A DNA stretch of 64,000 nucleotides, taken from assembly GCA_948144175.1 (NCBI GenBank), contig CANXME010002130.1, positions 310,001 through 374,000 of the forward strand. Reading direction: 5' to 3'. A program made the translations under genes and the position numbers. Position 1 is the first letter of the stretch, and every line of letters begins with the position of its first letter. Under the pieces are notes generated by a model that saw only the letters and a program-made list of their open reading frames with translations, made no database searches and had not been told where the DNA came from. This document shows positions 1 through 12,600 of this stretch, piece after piece. This DNA is from Closterium sp. NIES-65 (lineage: Eukaryota; Streptophyta; Zygnematophyceae; Desmidiales; Closteriaceae).

Positions 1-1834
1 CCGCATGGATCATGGACGTACGAGCCACGTCCATGACCATGCCAATGCGGCGCTCAGCAATCCCATTTTGCTGTGGAGAGGCCGGAAGCGTGAAGGTCTG
101 GCGGATGCCCTATGCACGACAGAAGGCTCCCAGCAGGGTAGAGGAAAACTCCCCGCCTCTATCAAAGTGCAGACGCAGAACAGGAAAGTCCGAGCCGAAA
201 CTCTCTCTGAGCTGGAGACGAGCTGCGCGGATCCAGTCGATCAACACCTCAGTGACGTCGCCCTTGCTGCGCAAGGGGAAGACCGTGGTGTAACGCGAGT
301 AGTCGTCAACCACCAACAAGAAGTAACGCTCGTGCCCCTGGCCACGGACGCGGGCGGGGCCCCACACGTCCACGTGAAGAGTCAGCAACGGAGCCTCTAT
401 CGGAGGAAACTCGGAGGAGTGAGGGGCGGCGCGCTGTCACCCCTCGACGCAGGGGACGCAGGTAGGGGCAGGATCCGGAGGTAGAGGAGGGAGAGACCGG
501 GGGAGACCAGAGACAAGGATACGGGAGGCCATGCCTCGGAGACGAGGCAGAGAGGGGTGACCAAGGCGGTGGTGCCAAAGGAGAGTCTGGTGAGACAGGA
601 GACGACACGAGCAGGGAGCAGTCGCAGGACTAGACCTGGACGCTGCAACAAACACCTGACTCGACGCAGCGACCTGACCAGGCTCAGCAGTCGGAGGAGA
701 CTTAGTAGTGAGGGTGTATAGGCTCGACCCCGGCCGACGGGTGAACGTGGCCAAGTGTCGGCCTGTCCGAGCACACGTGCAGTGGGTCACCCGCTGACTC
801 ACAGGAGTGAACTGGTCAACCCCCCTATCCTGTAGATTAGCGCCACTCACCAAGTTCGTAGAGAACGAGGGGAGGTAGAGACCTGACAGGGTGCCAAAGG
901 GGGCTGCCGGACACGGTAAGACAGTGGAGAAGCGAGCAAGGACAGGACCCCCAGAGGGGTCCGCCAGGGAGACCGCAACCGGCCGACTAAGCAACGTAAG
1001 TGTGGTGCGGTCCCGAAAGAAGGAGCGGGAAGCACCCGAGTCAAGGGTGAAGGTGTGTAAGGCCTGAGCCGACGCGGTACCTGAGAGGGCTGACTCACCA
1101 GCACCGGGGGCAGCAGACGTGCTAGCACCTAGAGCAGCAGCCTCACCAGCACCTAGAGCAGCAGGCTCAATGCCTGGGTCAGGCGGAACACACAGGTAAC
1201 AGTCACCCTCAACACTATCAGCAACAGCATACATGGCAGCAAGAATAGCATCAAAATCAAGATCAAAGATAGCAACCCCCGCCCTAGACAGCTCTCCCCA
1301 GCGAGGGATCTCAGAGGCCTCAGAGAACTGGTGACGCCACGCGTCTGTCAGGCGGCTGAAGCAACGTTGGGTGGAGTGCGGGCCCCCGCACTACTCACCA
1401 GCGCGGTCGCCGGTGCGGAGAACGTAGGTGCAGGGACCCGTACCCCCACCGCGCTGACGCGCAGCGTACCACTCACGAAGCTAATGAGGGGAGAGGGTCT
1501 CACGCCTGCGCTGCTGTTGCTGGCGCGTACCACCACCGGAGCCACTCCTCTGCGCAGAGCTGCGACCAGGTCCACTGTTGCCGCCGCCGCCTCCGCCACC
1601 TCCGCCGCCTCCGCCGCCTCCACCACCTCCGCCGCCTCCGCTCCCTCCGCCACCGCCGCCGCCTCCTCTGCCTCCACTGCTGCCACTGACACCTCCACCC
1701 CCGCCACCACTCCCACCACCACCCCCACCCCCTCCACTGCCTCCACCACCACCTCCACTGCCCCCGCCAGCCCCTCCAGCGCCCTTGCCCCCCTTGCCCT
1801 TGCCGGTGCGGCGTCTCCCGCTCGGGGCAGACAC
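1..1834 (-). pseudogene. Copia gag-pol fragment of element A
   Basis: One reading frame runs from the Gly-rich gag linker (about 1834) leftward to the window edge. In order: SAPSGRRRTGKGKGGKG basic box, poly-Gly tract, the CX13CX3HX4C finger starting CTYVLRTGD, the FTLDSGASRSFF aspartic protease site, the LWHHRLGHPSLPRLRG pre-integrase motif and the VDVWGPARVRG integrase start. Four stops interrupt it: TAG at 1481-1483 and at 1391-1393, both where paralogues have Gln; TGA at 437-439 where they have Arg; TAG at 110-112, also at an Arg position. No frameshift is seen in this part. The N-terminal half of gag is lost at the junction with B. Confidence 0.85.
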
Positions 1835-1886
1835 AGCGCCGACCGACTCGAAACCAACGAGGTCGGCCGCAGCAGCAGAGGCAACA
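1..1886 (-). mobile_element. Copia element A, truncated
   Basis: Minus-strand Ty1/copia fragment of the short-LTR family. It holds the Gly-rich end of gag, the expanded finger, protease, GAG-pre-integrase and the first part of integrase. It runs off the left edge of the window. Its upstream end stops at about 1886 inside gag, where the paralogues (C, E) continue and this copy switches abruptly to the leader minisatellite of the oppositely oriented element B. No LTR is present. Confidence 0.85.
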
Positions 1887-1889
1887 CCG

Positions 1890-2640
1890 CCCTAGCGGCC
1901 CCGTCGCCCTAGCGGCCCCGTCGCCCTGGCGGCCCCATCGTCCTAGCGGCCCCGTCGCCTAGCCCTACGGCCCCGTCGCCTCGCCCTACGGCCCCGGCGC
2001 CGCCCTGTCCCGGCCCCGCCGCCCTTCGCTGCGGCCCCGCCGCTCTTCGCTGCGGCCCTGCCGCCCTTCACAGCGGCCCCGCCGCCCTTCGCTGCGGCCC
2101 CGCCGCCCTTCGCTGCGGCCCCGCCGCCCTTCTTTGCGGCCCCGCCGCCCTTCGCTACGGCCCCACCGCCCTTCACTATGGCCCCGCCGCCCCTCTCGCT
2201 GCGGCCCCGCCGCCTACCTTGCGGCTCTACCGCCCTTCGCTGCGGCCCCGCCGCCCCTCTCGCTGCGGCCCCGCCGCCTACCTTGTGGCTCTGCCGCCCT
2301 TCGCTGCGGCCTCGCTTTCCCTCTCGCTACGGCCCCGCCGCCCCTCTCGCTGCGGCCCCGCCGCCTACCTTGCGGCCCCGCCGCCATTCGCTGCGGCCCC
2401 GCCGCCCTTCGCTGCGGCCCCGCCGCCCTTCGCTGCGGCCCCGCCGCCTCACCGAGCCGCCCGAGCCGCCCGAGCCGCCCAAGCCGCCCGAGCCGTCCGA
2501 GCCGCCTGAGCCGCCCAAGCCGCCCGAGCCGCCCGAGCCGCCCGAGCCGCCCGAGCCGCCCGAACCGCCCGAGCCGCCCGAGCCGCCTGAGCCGCAGAGG
2601 AGCCGAGCCGCTGGTGCCGCCGAGCCGCAGTTGCTGCTGA
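1890..2640 (+). repeat. GC-rich leader minisatellite of element B
   Basis: Tandem arrays between the A/B junction and gag. The first part (to about 2450) iterates a unit of about 21 bp built on CGGCCCCGCCGCCCTTCGCT. The second part (2455-2600) iterates 9 bp, GAGCCGCCC. Long proline, arginine or glycine frames here in all directions are by-products of the repeat. The following 140 bp up to the gag ATG hold nothing recognisable. Confidence 0.85.
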
Positions 2641-2780
2641 GCCGCCCGAGTCGCCCGAGCCGCCGTGTTGACGAGCTGCTGTGCTGCCGAGCTGCCCGAA
2701 CTGCCCTGTCTGGTGAGAGCAGCGCTTCTGTCACTGCACTGCCCCTGTCCTACAGTTAGCACTGCTAGCCTACTGCTGTC

Positions 2781-3816
2781 ATGGCCAACCCCAGTGTTCT
2801 TGCTTTTGACGCTGAGGGTCGGGCCATTGACTTTGAGGTCTTGGTAGCTGACCTGCAGCTTTTCCTACAGTGCGATTGGGCAGACGGTCTCTCCATCTTT
2901 CACCTCACCTCTGGTGCCTCCCCTGCCCCTGCTGCCGATGCCGACGCCACTGTAAACTCCCAGTGGGCCACTCGCGATGCTGCTGCACGTCTTGTTGTGC
3001 GTCGCCACCTGCCTACCATTGAGCGCGCACACTTTAGTCAGTACAAGAGTGCTCAGACCTTGTACGACGCCGTAGTTGCGCGCTACTCTTCCCCTGCCAC
3101 TGCTGCACTGAGCCGCCTCATGCTGCCGTACCTCTTCCCTGACCTTGCTGCCTTTCCCACAGTCACTGACCTCATTACGCACCTCCGCACTAGTGACACT
3201 CGCTACTGCGCTGCGCTTCCTGCTGACTTCTGCGCCAAGAACCCCCCCCCCCATGTACATCACTCTCTATTATATAGTCACCCGCCTCCCTGACTCCCTT
3301 CGTGTAGTCAGGGACCACTTCCTCTCGGTCTGTCCCACCACTCTCACTGTTGACCTCCTAGAGAAGGCCCTCCTAGCAGCGGAGAAGAGCATAGTTGCTG
3401 TAGGAGCCTCTCGTGGTGACCCTCGCACCCCCATCTTTGAGGGGTGTTCCCCTTCCCCCCTTTTGCCCTCTGTCGCCTCTGCATCTGCGGCCGACCTTGT
3501 TGGTCTTGAGTCGGTCGGTGCGGCGCCTGCCCCTAGCGGGAGACGCCGCTCTGGCAAGGGCAAAGGGGGCAAGGGCGCGGATGGAGCTAGCGGGGGTGGC
3601 GGAGGTGGCGGTGGAGGCGGCGGAGGGAGTGGGGGTGGCGGTGGGAGTGGTGGCGGAGGTGGTGGTGGTGGTGGCGGCAGTGGAGGCGGAGGCGGAGGCA
3701 GCGGTAGCGGTGGGAGCGGAGGTGGCGGTGGTGGCGGCGGTGGAGGCGGCGGTGGCGGAGGAGGTGGAGCTGGTCGGGGTGGTGCCTCGCAGCGGAGCGG
3801 CTCTAGTGGTGGTCAG

Positions 3817-3851
<35 letters not shown>

Positions 3852-6800
3852 TTCTCGGGATATCCCCCCCCCCTCAGCAGCTCCGTGAGTGGTACACGCA
3901 GCGTCAGGGTGGTGGGGGTTTTGGTCCGTGCACCTACGTCCTTCGCTCCGGCGACCGCGCGGGTGAGCAGTGTGGGGTTGCCCACCCCACCCAGCGCTGC
4001 TTTGGCCGCTTGACGGACGCTTGGCGTCACCAGTTCCCCGAGGCTAGTGAGATCCCCCGCTGGGGAGAGCTGTCTAGGGCAGGCGTAGCTATCTATGATC
4101 TTGACTTTGATGCTATCATTGCTGCCATGTATGCTGTGACTATTAGTGATGAGGGTGACAGTTACCGCTGTTTCCCGCCCGACCCGAGCAAAGGTACTGC
4201 TGCGCTAGGTGCTTGTGAGGCTGCTGCTCTGGGTGCAAGCGCGTCTGCGCCCTCAGGTACTGGTGAGGCTGCGCTCTCAGGTACCGCGTCGGCTTCGGCC
4301 TCCCTCATCTTCACGCTTGACTCGGGGGCTTCTCGCTCCTTCTTTCGAGACCGCACCACACTCACGCCGCTTGGTCGGCCGGTCGCAGTCTCCCTGGCTG
4401 ACCCCTCTGGGGGTCCTGTCCTCTCTCACTTCTCCACAGTCCTCCCGTGTCCGGCTGCCCCCTCGGGCACCTTGTCTGGTCTGTACCTCCCCTCGTTCTC
4501 GACGAACTTGGTGAGTGGTGCTGACCTGCAGGATGCGGGGGTTCACCAGTTCACTCCTGCGAGTCAGCGGGTGACCCACTACTCCGATGCCCGCACAGGC
4601 CGACACCTGGCCACGTTTTCACGCAGGCCGGGGTCGAGTCTCTACACCCTGACCACTGCGTCTCCTCCTGTGTCTGCGTCTGGCCAGGTAGCTGCGTCGG
4701 GTCAGGTGTTTGCTGCTGCGTCCAGGTCTGGTCCTGAGTTTGCCCCCTGCTCGTGTCGCCTCCTGTCTCACGAGACTCTCCTGTGGCACCACCGTCTTGG
4801 TCACCCCTCCCTGCCTCGTCTTCGGGGCATGGCCTCCCGTGTCCTTTTCTCTGGTCTCCCCCAGTCCCTCCCTCCCCTTCCTTTGGGGCCTGGTCCTTCC
4901 TGTGTCCCCTGTGTCGAGGGGTGGCTCCGGGCTGCCCCTCACTCCTCTCAGTTTCCCCCGACAGAGGCTCCGCTGCAGACGCTTCACTTGGACGTGTGGG
5001 GCCCGGCCCACGTCCGTGGACAGGATCACGAGCGCTACTTCCTGCTGGTGGTTGACGACTACTCGAGTTACACCACAGTCTTCCCCTTGCGCAGCAAGGG
5101 TGATGTCACTGCGGTGTTGATTGACTGGATCCGCGCAGCTCGTCTCCAGCTCAGGAGAAGCTTCGGCTCAGACTTTTCTGTTCTGCGTCTGCACTCTGAT
5201 TGAGGCGGAGAGTTCTCCTCTGGCCTTCTGGGAGCCTTCTGTCGTGCGCGAGGCATCCGCCAGACCTTCACGCTTCCGGAATCTCCACAGCAAAATGGGA
5301 TTGCTGAGCGCCGCATTGGCATGGTCATGGACGTCGCTCGTACGTCCATGATGCATGCGGATGCCCCCCATTTTCTGTGGCCGTTTGCGATTCGGTACGC
5401 GGCGCATCAGATCAACCTTCACCCCAGGGTCTCCCGGCCGGAGACCTCCCCAGCTCTGCTTTGGACGGGGAAGGTCGGCGATGCGTCTGCGTTCCGTGTC
5501 TGGGGATCTAGGGCGTTTGTCCGCGACTTGTCTGCGGACAAGCTGTCCCCTCGTGCTGCTCCCTGTGTCTTCCTTGGCTTCCCCCCTGACGCACCAGGGT
5601 GGCAGTTCTACCACCCCTCCTCTCGTCGTGTTCTGTCCTCCCAGGACGTCACGTTCGACGAGTCAGTCCCCTTCTACCGCCTCTTCCCCTACCGCACTCC
5701 TTCCCTCCCCCCGCCACCGCACTTCCTCGTGCCAGGTCCCCCCCCGGTAGACCCCCTTCCCCCTCAGGGTCCTGCCCCTTCAGGTGTGTCCCAGGTAGAC
5801 GCAGTCGCGCCGGTCGAGGTTGCTGGTGACTCTGGTACCGCTGCGGGTGCTGAGCCTGGGGGTGCTGACTCTGGGGGTGCTGCGCGCGAGGGTGCTGAGC
5901 CTGGGGGTGCTGAGTCTGGGGGTGCTGCGACTGGGGGTGCTGAGCCTGGGGGTACTGCGACTGGGGGTGCTGGGCCTGGGGGTGCTGAGCCTGGGGGTGC
6001 TGAGCCTAGGAGTGCTGAGCCAGGGGGTGCTGCGTCTGGAGGTGCTGAGCCTGAAGCTGCGGAGCCTGCGGACGCTGGACCTCCCCTTGTGGCGTCTGGC
6101 GGTGCTGAGTCTGGATGTTCTCCGGGTGCTTTGTCTCGGCGGGAGCCCCTCTCTCCACAGGAGCTGCGCGAGTGGTTTACTCGCCGCTGGAGCCGTACTG
6201 CTAGAGCTGGAGCTTCTTCGGCCGCTGAGGGTGCTGGTGCCGCCGGTCCCGGAGCTGCTGAGCCTGCGGGTCCGACTGGAGCTAGAGCTGCTGAGGGTGT
6301 TGGCGCTGAGACTACATCTGTCCGTCCTGGTGGTGGTCCTGCTGCGGGTGCTGCTGGTGCTGCTGGAGGTCCTGCAGCTGGAGGTGCTGTTGGCGCTGGT
6401 GCTGCCGCTGAGGGTGCTGGTGCTGTCCCTGCTGTGTCTGGAGTTGCCGCGCGGCCTCGGCCGTACTTCGATCCGCTCCTACAGCAGGTTCTTGGTCTTT
6501 CTCCTCCTGTAGAGTGTCCACCGCCAGTCCAGTCTCAGTCACAGTTAGAGCCCGCTTCCCCTCTGCCTGCTCCCTCTCCTTACACTGGTCCTACTGGAGG
6601 TCTTGCTGAGCGTCGTGAGCCTGCGTCTCGTCCCGCGTCGCCTGTTTGTGCTTCTCGCGCTAGTGGTCGCGGTTCGCGTCAGCGTCCTCCTCCTGTCCCT
6701 GGCACGCACCGGATGTCTCTGCGTCCGTCCACTGCTCCTCTGCGTGCCCCTTTGCCTTCTCCTCCTGAGTCCTCTCTCCCTGCTCTGGCCGACCCGGAGT

Positions 6801-8698
6801 CGGACACTCTTCGTGCTGCCAGTCCTACTGTCACATGTCTCCTTGCTACTGTCGTCACTGACCCCTCTTTTGAGTCCACTGCTATGTCTGCTCTTGTTGC
6901 TGAGCTCGTTGACTTTGCTGCTCGCTGTCGTCTAGTCTACGCTGCTAGCCTTGTTGCTGAGTCTGCGTTTGTCTGTCCTCCGTCCGTCGGGGTTGAGTGT
7001 GCTCTTGGTACGGACGTCCTTGAGGACAGGCAGGAGGAGTTCCAGTGTCTGGCTATTGCTTCACCTCATCTCGCGTCCGTACTGCTTGCCCCTGAGGGAG
7101 ACCCGGAGGCACTAGACATCCCGACTCCGCGCTCTTACGCGGAGGCCGTAGAGGGTCCCTACTCCTCTCAGTGGCAGGCAGCTATGGATGCAGAGATGGC
7201 TTCCTGGAAGTCCACAGGCACCTACGTCGACGCCGTTCCCCCTCCTGGGGCGAACATCATCAGTGGCATGTGGATCTTCAGGGTGAAGCGGCCGCCGGGC
7301 TCTCCACCTGTCTTCAAGGCGCGGTACGTCGCTCGTGGTTTCAGTCAGCGGCAGGGAGTTGACTACTTTCAAACCTTCTCTCCCACCCCGAAGATGACCA
7401 CTCTTCGGGTGCTGCTGCACATAGCCGCTCAGCGCGACTACGAGCTTCACTCTCTTGACTTCAGCACTGCTTTCTTGCAGGGTAGCCTGCACGAGGAGAT
7501 CTGGCTACGCCGTCCACCTGGCTTCACTGGGACTTTCCCTCCTGGCACCCAGTGGAGCCTCCGACGGCCAGTGTATGGTTTCCGCCAGGCACCACGTGAG
7601 TGGCACGACACACTGAGGACTACGCTTGCGGCTCTTGGGTTTGCTCCCTCTACTGCTGACCCGTCGTTGTTTCTGCGCACCGACACCTCTCTGCCGCCGT
7701 TCTACATCCTCGTGTACGTCGACGACTTGGTCTTTGCCACAGCTGACACTGCTGGACTCGCCCACGTGAAGTCCGAGCTGCAGAAGAGACACACGTGCAC
7801 AGACCTGGGTGAACTGCGCAGCTACCTTGGCTTGCAGATCACCCGGGACAAAGCACGCCGCACCATTACCTTGACTCAGTCACACATGGTGCAGCAGGTT
7901 CTTCAGCGCTTCGGCTTCACGTACTCCTCGCCTCAGGCCACTCCTCTGTCTACTCGCCACTCGCTCTCAGCTCTGCCTTCGGATGAGTCCGTAGAGTCGA
8001 GTGGCCCGTACCCAGAGCTTGTTGGCTGCCTCATGTACCTGATGACTTGCACACAACCTGACCTTGCATACCCTCTTAGCATTCTTGCACGCTATGTTGC
8101 TCCTGGGAGACACAGACCAGAGCACATGGCTGCAGCGAAGAGGGTGTTGCGCTACTTGTGCAGTACGTCGGGCATGGGGCTAGTGCTTGGAGGGCGGAGT
8201 CCAGTGGTCCTCACTGAGCACGCAGACGCTTCTTGGGCTGACGACCAGGCTACTCAGCGGTCGTCCCAGGGTTACACCTTTAGTCTTGGTTCTGGCTCTG
8301 TTTCGTGGCGGGCTTCTCGCTCGTCCTCTGTTCTCGGCTCCAGTTGTGAGGCTGAGATCTACGCTGGGGCCATGGCTGCACAGGAGCTTCGCTGGCTCAC
8401 CTACCTGCTGACCGACCTTGGAGAGTCGCCTCGTTCTCCTCCAGTGCTGTACGTAGACAACAAGGCCATGCTGGCCTTGTGTCGTGAGCAGCGCCTGGAG
8501 CATAGAACGAAGCACATTGCTCTCCGCTACTTTCTTGCTCGTGAGCTGCAGCAGCGTGGTTAGTTGCGACTTGCGTACGTGGCCTCTGAGGCCAACACTG
8601 GTGATGTTTTCACCAAGGCACTTGCGCCTTGTGATCATCAGCGCTTCTGCACTCAGCTGGGACTTGTCCCAGTCTTGCCTCACTTGCTCACCTCTTGA
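2781..8698 (+). pseudogene. Copia gag-pol polyprotein of element B, broken
   Basis: Gag starts at ATG 2781 (MANPSVLAFDAEGRAIDF). Frame is lost at an 11-C run near 3242-3252, where paralogues have in-frame runs (NPPPMY), and again at a 10-C run near 3874, after the Gly and Gln tracts. From there one frame carries the expanded finger (CTYVLRSGD), protease (LDSGASRSFF, about 4317), LWHHRLGHPSLPRLRG (about 4780), integrase D,D,E positions (about 4990, 5196 and 5300), a repetitive GGAEPGGA linker (5830-6100), reverse transcriptase with YVDD (about 7717) and RNase H. Two stops break pol: TGA at 5201-5203 for an Arg in LHSDRGGEF, and TAG at 8561-8563 where C and E have CAG (QQRGQLRL). The terminal stop is TGA 8696-8698. 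Confidence 0.88.
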
Positions 8699-8912
8699 CC
8701 TTGCTTGTACTCTTGCATATATATATTTACCTGCTCTTGTTTGTTTGGCCTTATATATATCTTTCTACCCCTGCATGTGAACTGGCCTTGTGGCCTTAAC
8801 CTTGTGCTCGGACTGTGTGGTGACTTTGTGATCCACCCTGAGCTTGCTTTGCTTTGTTTTGCTTGACTGGTCTTGTGACCCCTTGTTCTCCCCCACTTTG
8901 CCTATGGGGGTG
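8699..8912 (+). other. 3' untranslated region and polypurine tract of B
   Basis: AT-richer non-coding tail conserved with the matching regions of C, E and K. It ends with CCCCCACTTTGCCTATGGGG next to the LTR; the purine part TATGGGGGTG is the likely polypurine tract and can pair with the upstream CCCCCA. Confidence 0.65.
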
Positions 8913-9045
8913 TGTCAGAACATATAGCTTTTGCATATTGTGTAGGCTCTAGTGGGGTAGCCCACAAGGGGTACAACCCAATTAGGGTTAGTACTTGTAC
9001 TCAGTTCATTCATAGTTCATTCATTTTCTCGTTCTCATTTTCTCA
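8913..9045 (+). repeat. 3' LTR of element B (133 bp)
   Basis: Begins TGTCAGAAC and ends TCTCA. It shares GTGTAGGCT, AGTGGGG and GGTACAACCCAATTAGGGTT with the reverse complement of the C LTRs. The very short LTR is a family trait. Confidence 0.85.
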
Positions 9046-9200
9046 CGGATTTGCGTCGATGTGACGCCGCAAGCGGATTTGCGGCGATGCGACGCCGCAA
9101 GCGGATTTGCGGCGATGCGACGCCGCAAGCGGATTTGCGGCAATGCGACGCCGCGAGCGGATTTGTGGCGAGGCGACGCCGCGACGGCCTTTGAGGCGAG
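9046..9200 (+). repeat. 28-bp tandem repeat next to the B LTR
   Basis: Five or more copies of a 28-bp unit starting CGGATTTGCGGCGATGCGAC; copies start at 9046, 9074, 9102, 9130 and 9158, the last ones diverged. The array begins at the exact base after the LTR. Confidence 0.85.
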
Positions 9201-9279
9201 TCTACGAGGCAGCAAGTTGCGGTGGGGGCTCGATGCAAAGGCGATTTGCGGCAACAACAGAGATCGACTCTAGGCTGCA
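9201..9279. other. Short spacer between B and C
   Basis: Non-coding sequence ending at the target site of element C. With the 28-bp array it forms the loop of the B/C inverted repeat. Confidence 0.6.
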
Positions 9280-9284
9280 TAGGG
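9280..9284. repeat. Target site duplication of C, left copy
   Basis: TAGGG, identical to 16844-16848. Confidence 0.92.
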
Positions 9285-9416
9285 TGAGAAGAATAGAACG
9301 AGAATGGAATGACTATCAACGAAGTGAGTACAAATAGGAAACCCTAATTGGGTTGTACCCCCTATGGGATGCCCCACTATAGCCTACACAAATAAGTAAG
9401 TTATAATGTTCTGACA
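9285..9416 (-). repeat. 3' LTR of element C (132 bp)
   Basis: In plus orientation it starts TGAGAAGAATAG and ends TTCTGACA. The adjacent CACCCCCATAGGCAAAGTGG is the reversed polypurine tract region. Confidence 0.95.
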
Positions 9417-9628
9417 CACCCCCATAGGCAAAGTGGGGGAGAACAAGGGGTCACAAGACCAGTCAAGCAAAGCAAAGCAAAGCTCAGGGTGGATCACAAA
9501 GTCACCACACATTCCGAGCACAAGTTCAAAGGCCAGAAGGCCAGTCCACATGCAAGATCATATACACAGATATACAAGAGTCAAGCAAGCAAGGGCAAGA
9601 GTATATATAGGTGAAGGTACAAGCAAGG

Positions 9629-12600
9629 TCAAGAAGTGAGCAAGTGAGGCAAGACAGGCACAAGACCCAGCTGCGTGCAGCAGCGCTGATGATCACAAGG
9701 CGCAAGTGCCTTGGTGAAGAGATCAGCAGTGTTGGCCTCAGAGGCCACGTACGCAAGTCGCAACTGTCCACGCTGCTGTAGCTCACGAGCAAGAAAGTAG
9801 CGGAGAGCAATATGTTTTGTCCTGTGCTCCTGTCGCTGCACTCGACACAAGGCCAGCATGGCCTTGTTGTCTACGTAAAGGACTGGAGGAGAACGAGGCG
9901 GCTCTCCAAGGTCGGTCAGCAGGTAGGTGAGCCAGCGAAGCTCCTGGGCAGCCATAGCCCCGGCGTAGATCTCAGCCTCACAACTGGAGCCGAGGACAGA
10001 AGACGAGCGGGTAGCCCGCCACGAAACAGAGCCGGAACCAAGGCTGAAGGTGTAACCCTGTGACGACCGCTGCGTAGCCTGGTCGTCAGCCCAAGAAGCG
10101 TCAGCGTGCCCAGTGAGGACCACTGGACTGCGCCCTCCAAGCACTAGCCCCATGCCCGACATACTGCACAAGTAGCGCAACACCCTCTTCGCTGCAGCCA
10201 TGTGCTCTGGTCGGTGTCTCCCAGGAGCAACATAGCGTGCAAGAATGCTAAGAGGGTATGCAAGGTCAGGTCGTGTGCAGGTCATCAGGTACATGAGGTA
10301 GCCAACAAGCTCTGCATACGGGCCACTCGACTCTACGGACTCATCCGAAGGCAGAGCTGAGAGCGAGAGGCGAGTAGGCAGAGGAGTGGCCTGAGGCGAG
10401 GAGTACGTGTAGCCGAAGCGCTGAAGGACCTGCTGCACCATGTGTGACTGAGTCAGGGTAATGTTGCGGCGTGCTCTGTCCTGGGTGATCTGCAAGCCAA
10501 GGTAGCTGCGCAGTTCACCCAGGTCAGTGCACGTGTGTCTCTTCTGCAGCTTGGACTTCACGTAGGTGAGTCCAGCAGTGTCAGCTGTGGCAAAGACCAA
10601 GTCGTCGACGTACACGAGGATGTAGAACGGCGGCAGAGAGGTGTCGGTGCGCAGAAGCAGCGATGGGTCGGCAGTAGAAGGAGCAAACCCAAGTGCCGCC
10701 AGCGTAGTCCTCAGTGTGTCGTGCCACTCACGTGGCGCCTGGCAGAGACCGTAGACTGGACGCCGGAGACTCCACTGGGTACCAGGAGGGAAAGACCCAG
10801 TGAAGCCAGGTGGGCGACGCAGCCAGATCTCCTCGTGTAGGCTGCCCTGCAAGAAAGCAGTGCTGAAGTCGAGAGAGTGCAGCTCGTAGTCACGGTGAGC
10901 AGCAACGTGCAGCAGTACCCGAAGAGTGGTCATCTTCGGGGTGGGAGAGAAGGTCTGAAAGTAGTCAACTCCCTGCCGCTGACTGAAGCCACGAGCCACG
11001 TAACGCGCCTTGAAGACAGGCGGAGAACCCGGCGGCCGCTTCACCCTGAAGATCCACATGCCACTGACTATGTTCGCCCTAGGAGGGGGAACAGCGTCAA
11101 CGTAGGTGCCTTTGGACCTCCAGGAAGCCATCTCTGCATCCATAGCTGCCTGCCACTGAGAGGAGTAGGGACCTTCTATCGCCTCCGCGTAAGAGCGCGG
11201 AGTCGGGATGTCTAGTGGGTCTCCCTCAGGGGCGAGCAGTACAGACGCGAGATGAGGTGAAGCGGCGGCCAGACACCGGAACTCCTCCTGCCTGTCCTCA
11301 AGGATGTCCGTGCCAAGGGCACACTCACCCCCGACAGGCAGACTCAAACTCAGCGACAAGACTAGCAGCGTAGTCTAGACGACAGCGCGCAGCAAAGTCG
11401 ACGAGCTCAGTGACAAGGGCAGACGCAGCAGAAGACTCGAAAGAAGGGTCACTGACGGCAGTAGCAAGGAGACGCGTGACAGTAGGACTGGCTGCACGAA
11501 GAGAGTCCGACTCCGGGTTGGCAAGAGCAGGAAGAGAGGAAGCAGGAGGAGAAGGCAAAGGGGCACGCAGAGGAGCAGTAGACGAACGCAGAGACATCCG
11601 GTGCGTGCCAGGGACAGGAGGACGACGCTGACGCGAACCGCGACCACTAGTGCGCGCAGTACGAACAGGCGACGCAGGACGAGACGCAGGCTCACGACGC
11701 TCAGTAAGACCTCCAGTCAGACCAGCGTAGGGAGAAGGAGCAGGCAAAGGGGAGGCAGGCTGTAGCTGTGACTGTGACTGGACAGGCTGTGGACCCTCTA
11801 AGGGAGGAGGAGAAGGACCAGGAGAAGGTGTAAGACCAAGAACCTGCTGCAGGAGGGGAACGAAGTACGGTCTGGGCCGCGAGGCGACGCCAGAAATAGC
11901 AGGGACAGCACCAGTACCCCCAGCAGGAGTACCCGCTCCAGTAGCACCTCCAGCAGCACCTCTAGTAGCTCCAGAAACCCCAGTAGCACCTCCAGCGGCA
12001 CCTCCAGTAGCACCTCTAGTAGCTCCAGAAACTCCAGCAGCACCAGGAGCACTGCCAGCCGGACCGCCAGCAGTAGTCTCAGCGCCAACACGCTCAGCAG
12101 CACCAGCTCCAGTAGAACCCGCAGGCCCAGCAGCTCTAGTACTCCCAGTACGAGCACCTCAGGGACGCGCGGCAGCAGCACCCTCAGCAGCCGAAGAACC
12201 TCTTGCACCAGCAGCACGCCTCCTGCGCCGGGCAAACCACTCACGCAGCTCCTGCGGGGAGAGTGGCTCTCGGCGAGATGAAGCACCCGGAGAACCTCCA
12301 GGCGAAGCACCTCCAGTCTCAATACCCCCAGGCTCAGCACCCCCAGGCTCAGCACCCCCAGGCTCAGCACCCCCAGGCTCAGCACCCCCAGGCTCAGCAC
12401 CCCCAAGCTCAGCACCCCCAGGCTCAACACCCCTAGGCTCAGCACCCCTAGACTCAGCACCCCCAGGGACAGCACCCCCAGTCACAGCACCCCTAGGCTC
12501 AGCACCCACAGCAGCACCAGAGTCACCAGTGACCTCGACAGGCTCGACCGCGTCTACCTGGGACACACCTGAAGGGGCAGGACCGTGAGGGGGAAGGGGG

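Larger units (their letters stand above)
1887..9045 (+). mobile_element. Copia element B, 5' LTR missing
   Basis: Plus-strand short-LTR copia element with leader minisatellite, gag, pol, 3' untranslated region and 3' LTR. The left end is an abrupt join to element A; no 5' LTR or primer binding site is present, so the copy is 5' truncated. It lies tail to tail with element C, 239 bp away. Confidence 0.85.

Noticed and set aside
1348-2762. Long Pro-, Arg-, Ala- and Gly-rich ORFs on both strands
   Set aside because: They are frames opened by the Gly tract of gag and by the leader minisatellite; no protein domain and no consistent codon pattern.
9046-9200. Part of the B LTR
   Set aside because: The LTR ends at 9045 by comparison with C and E; the 28-bp array is absent from other LTRs.
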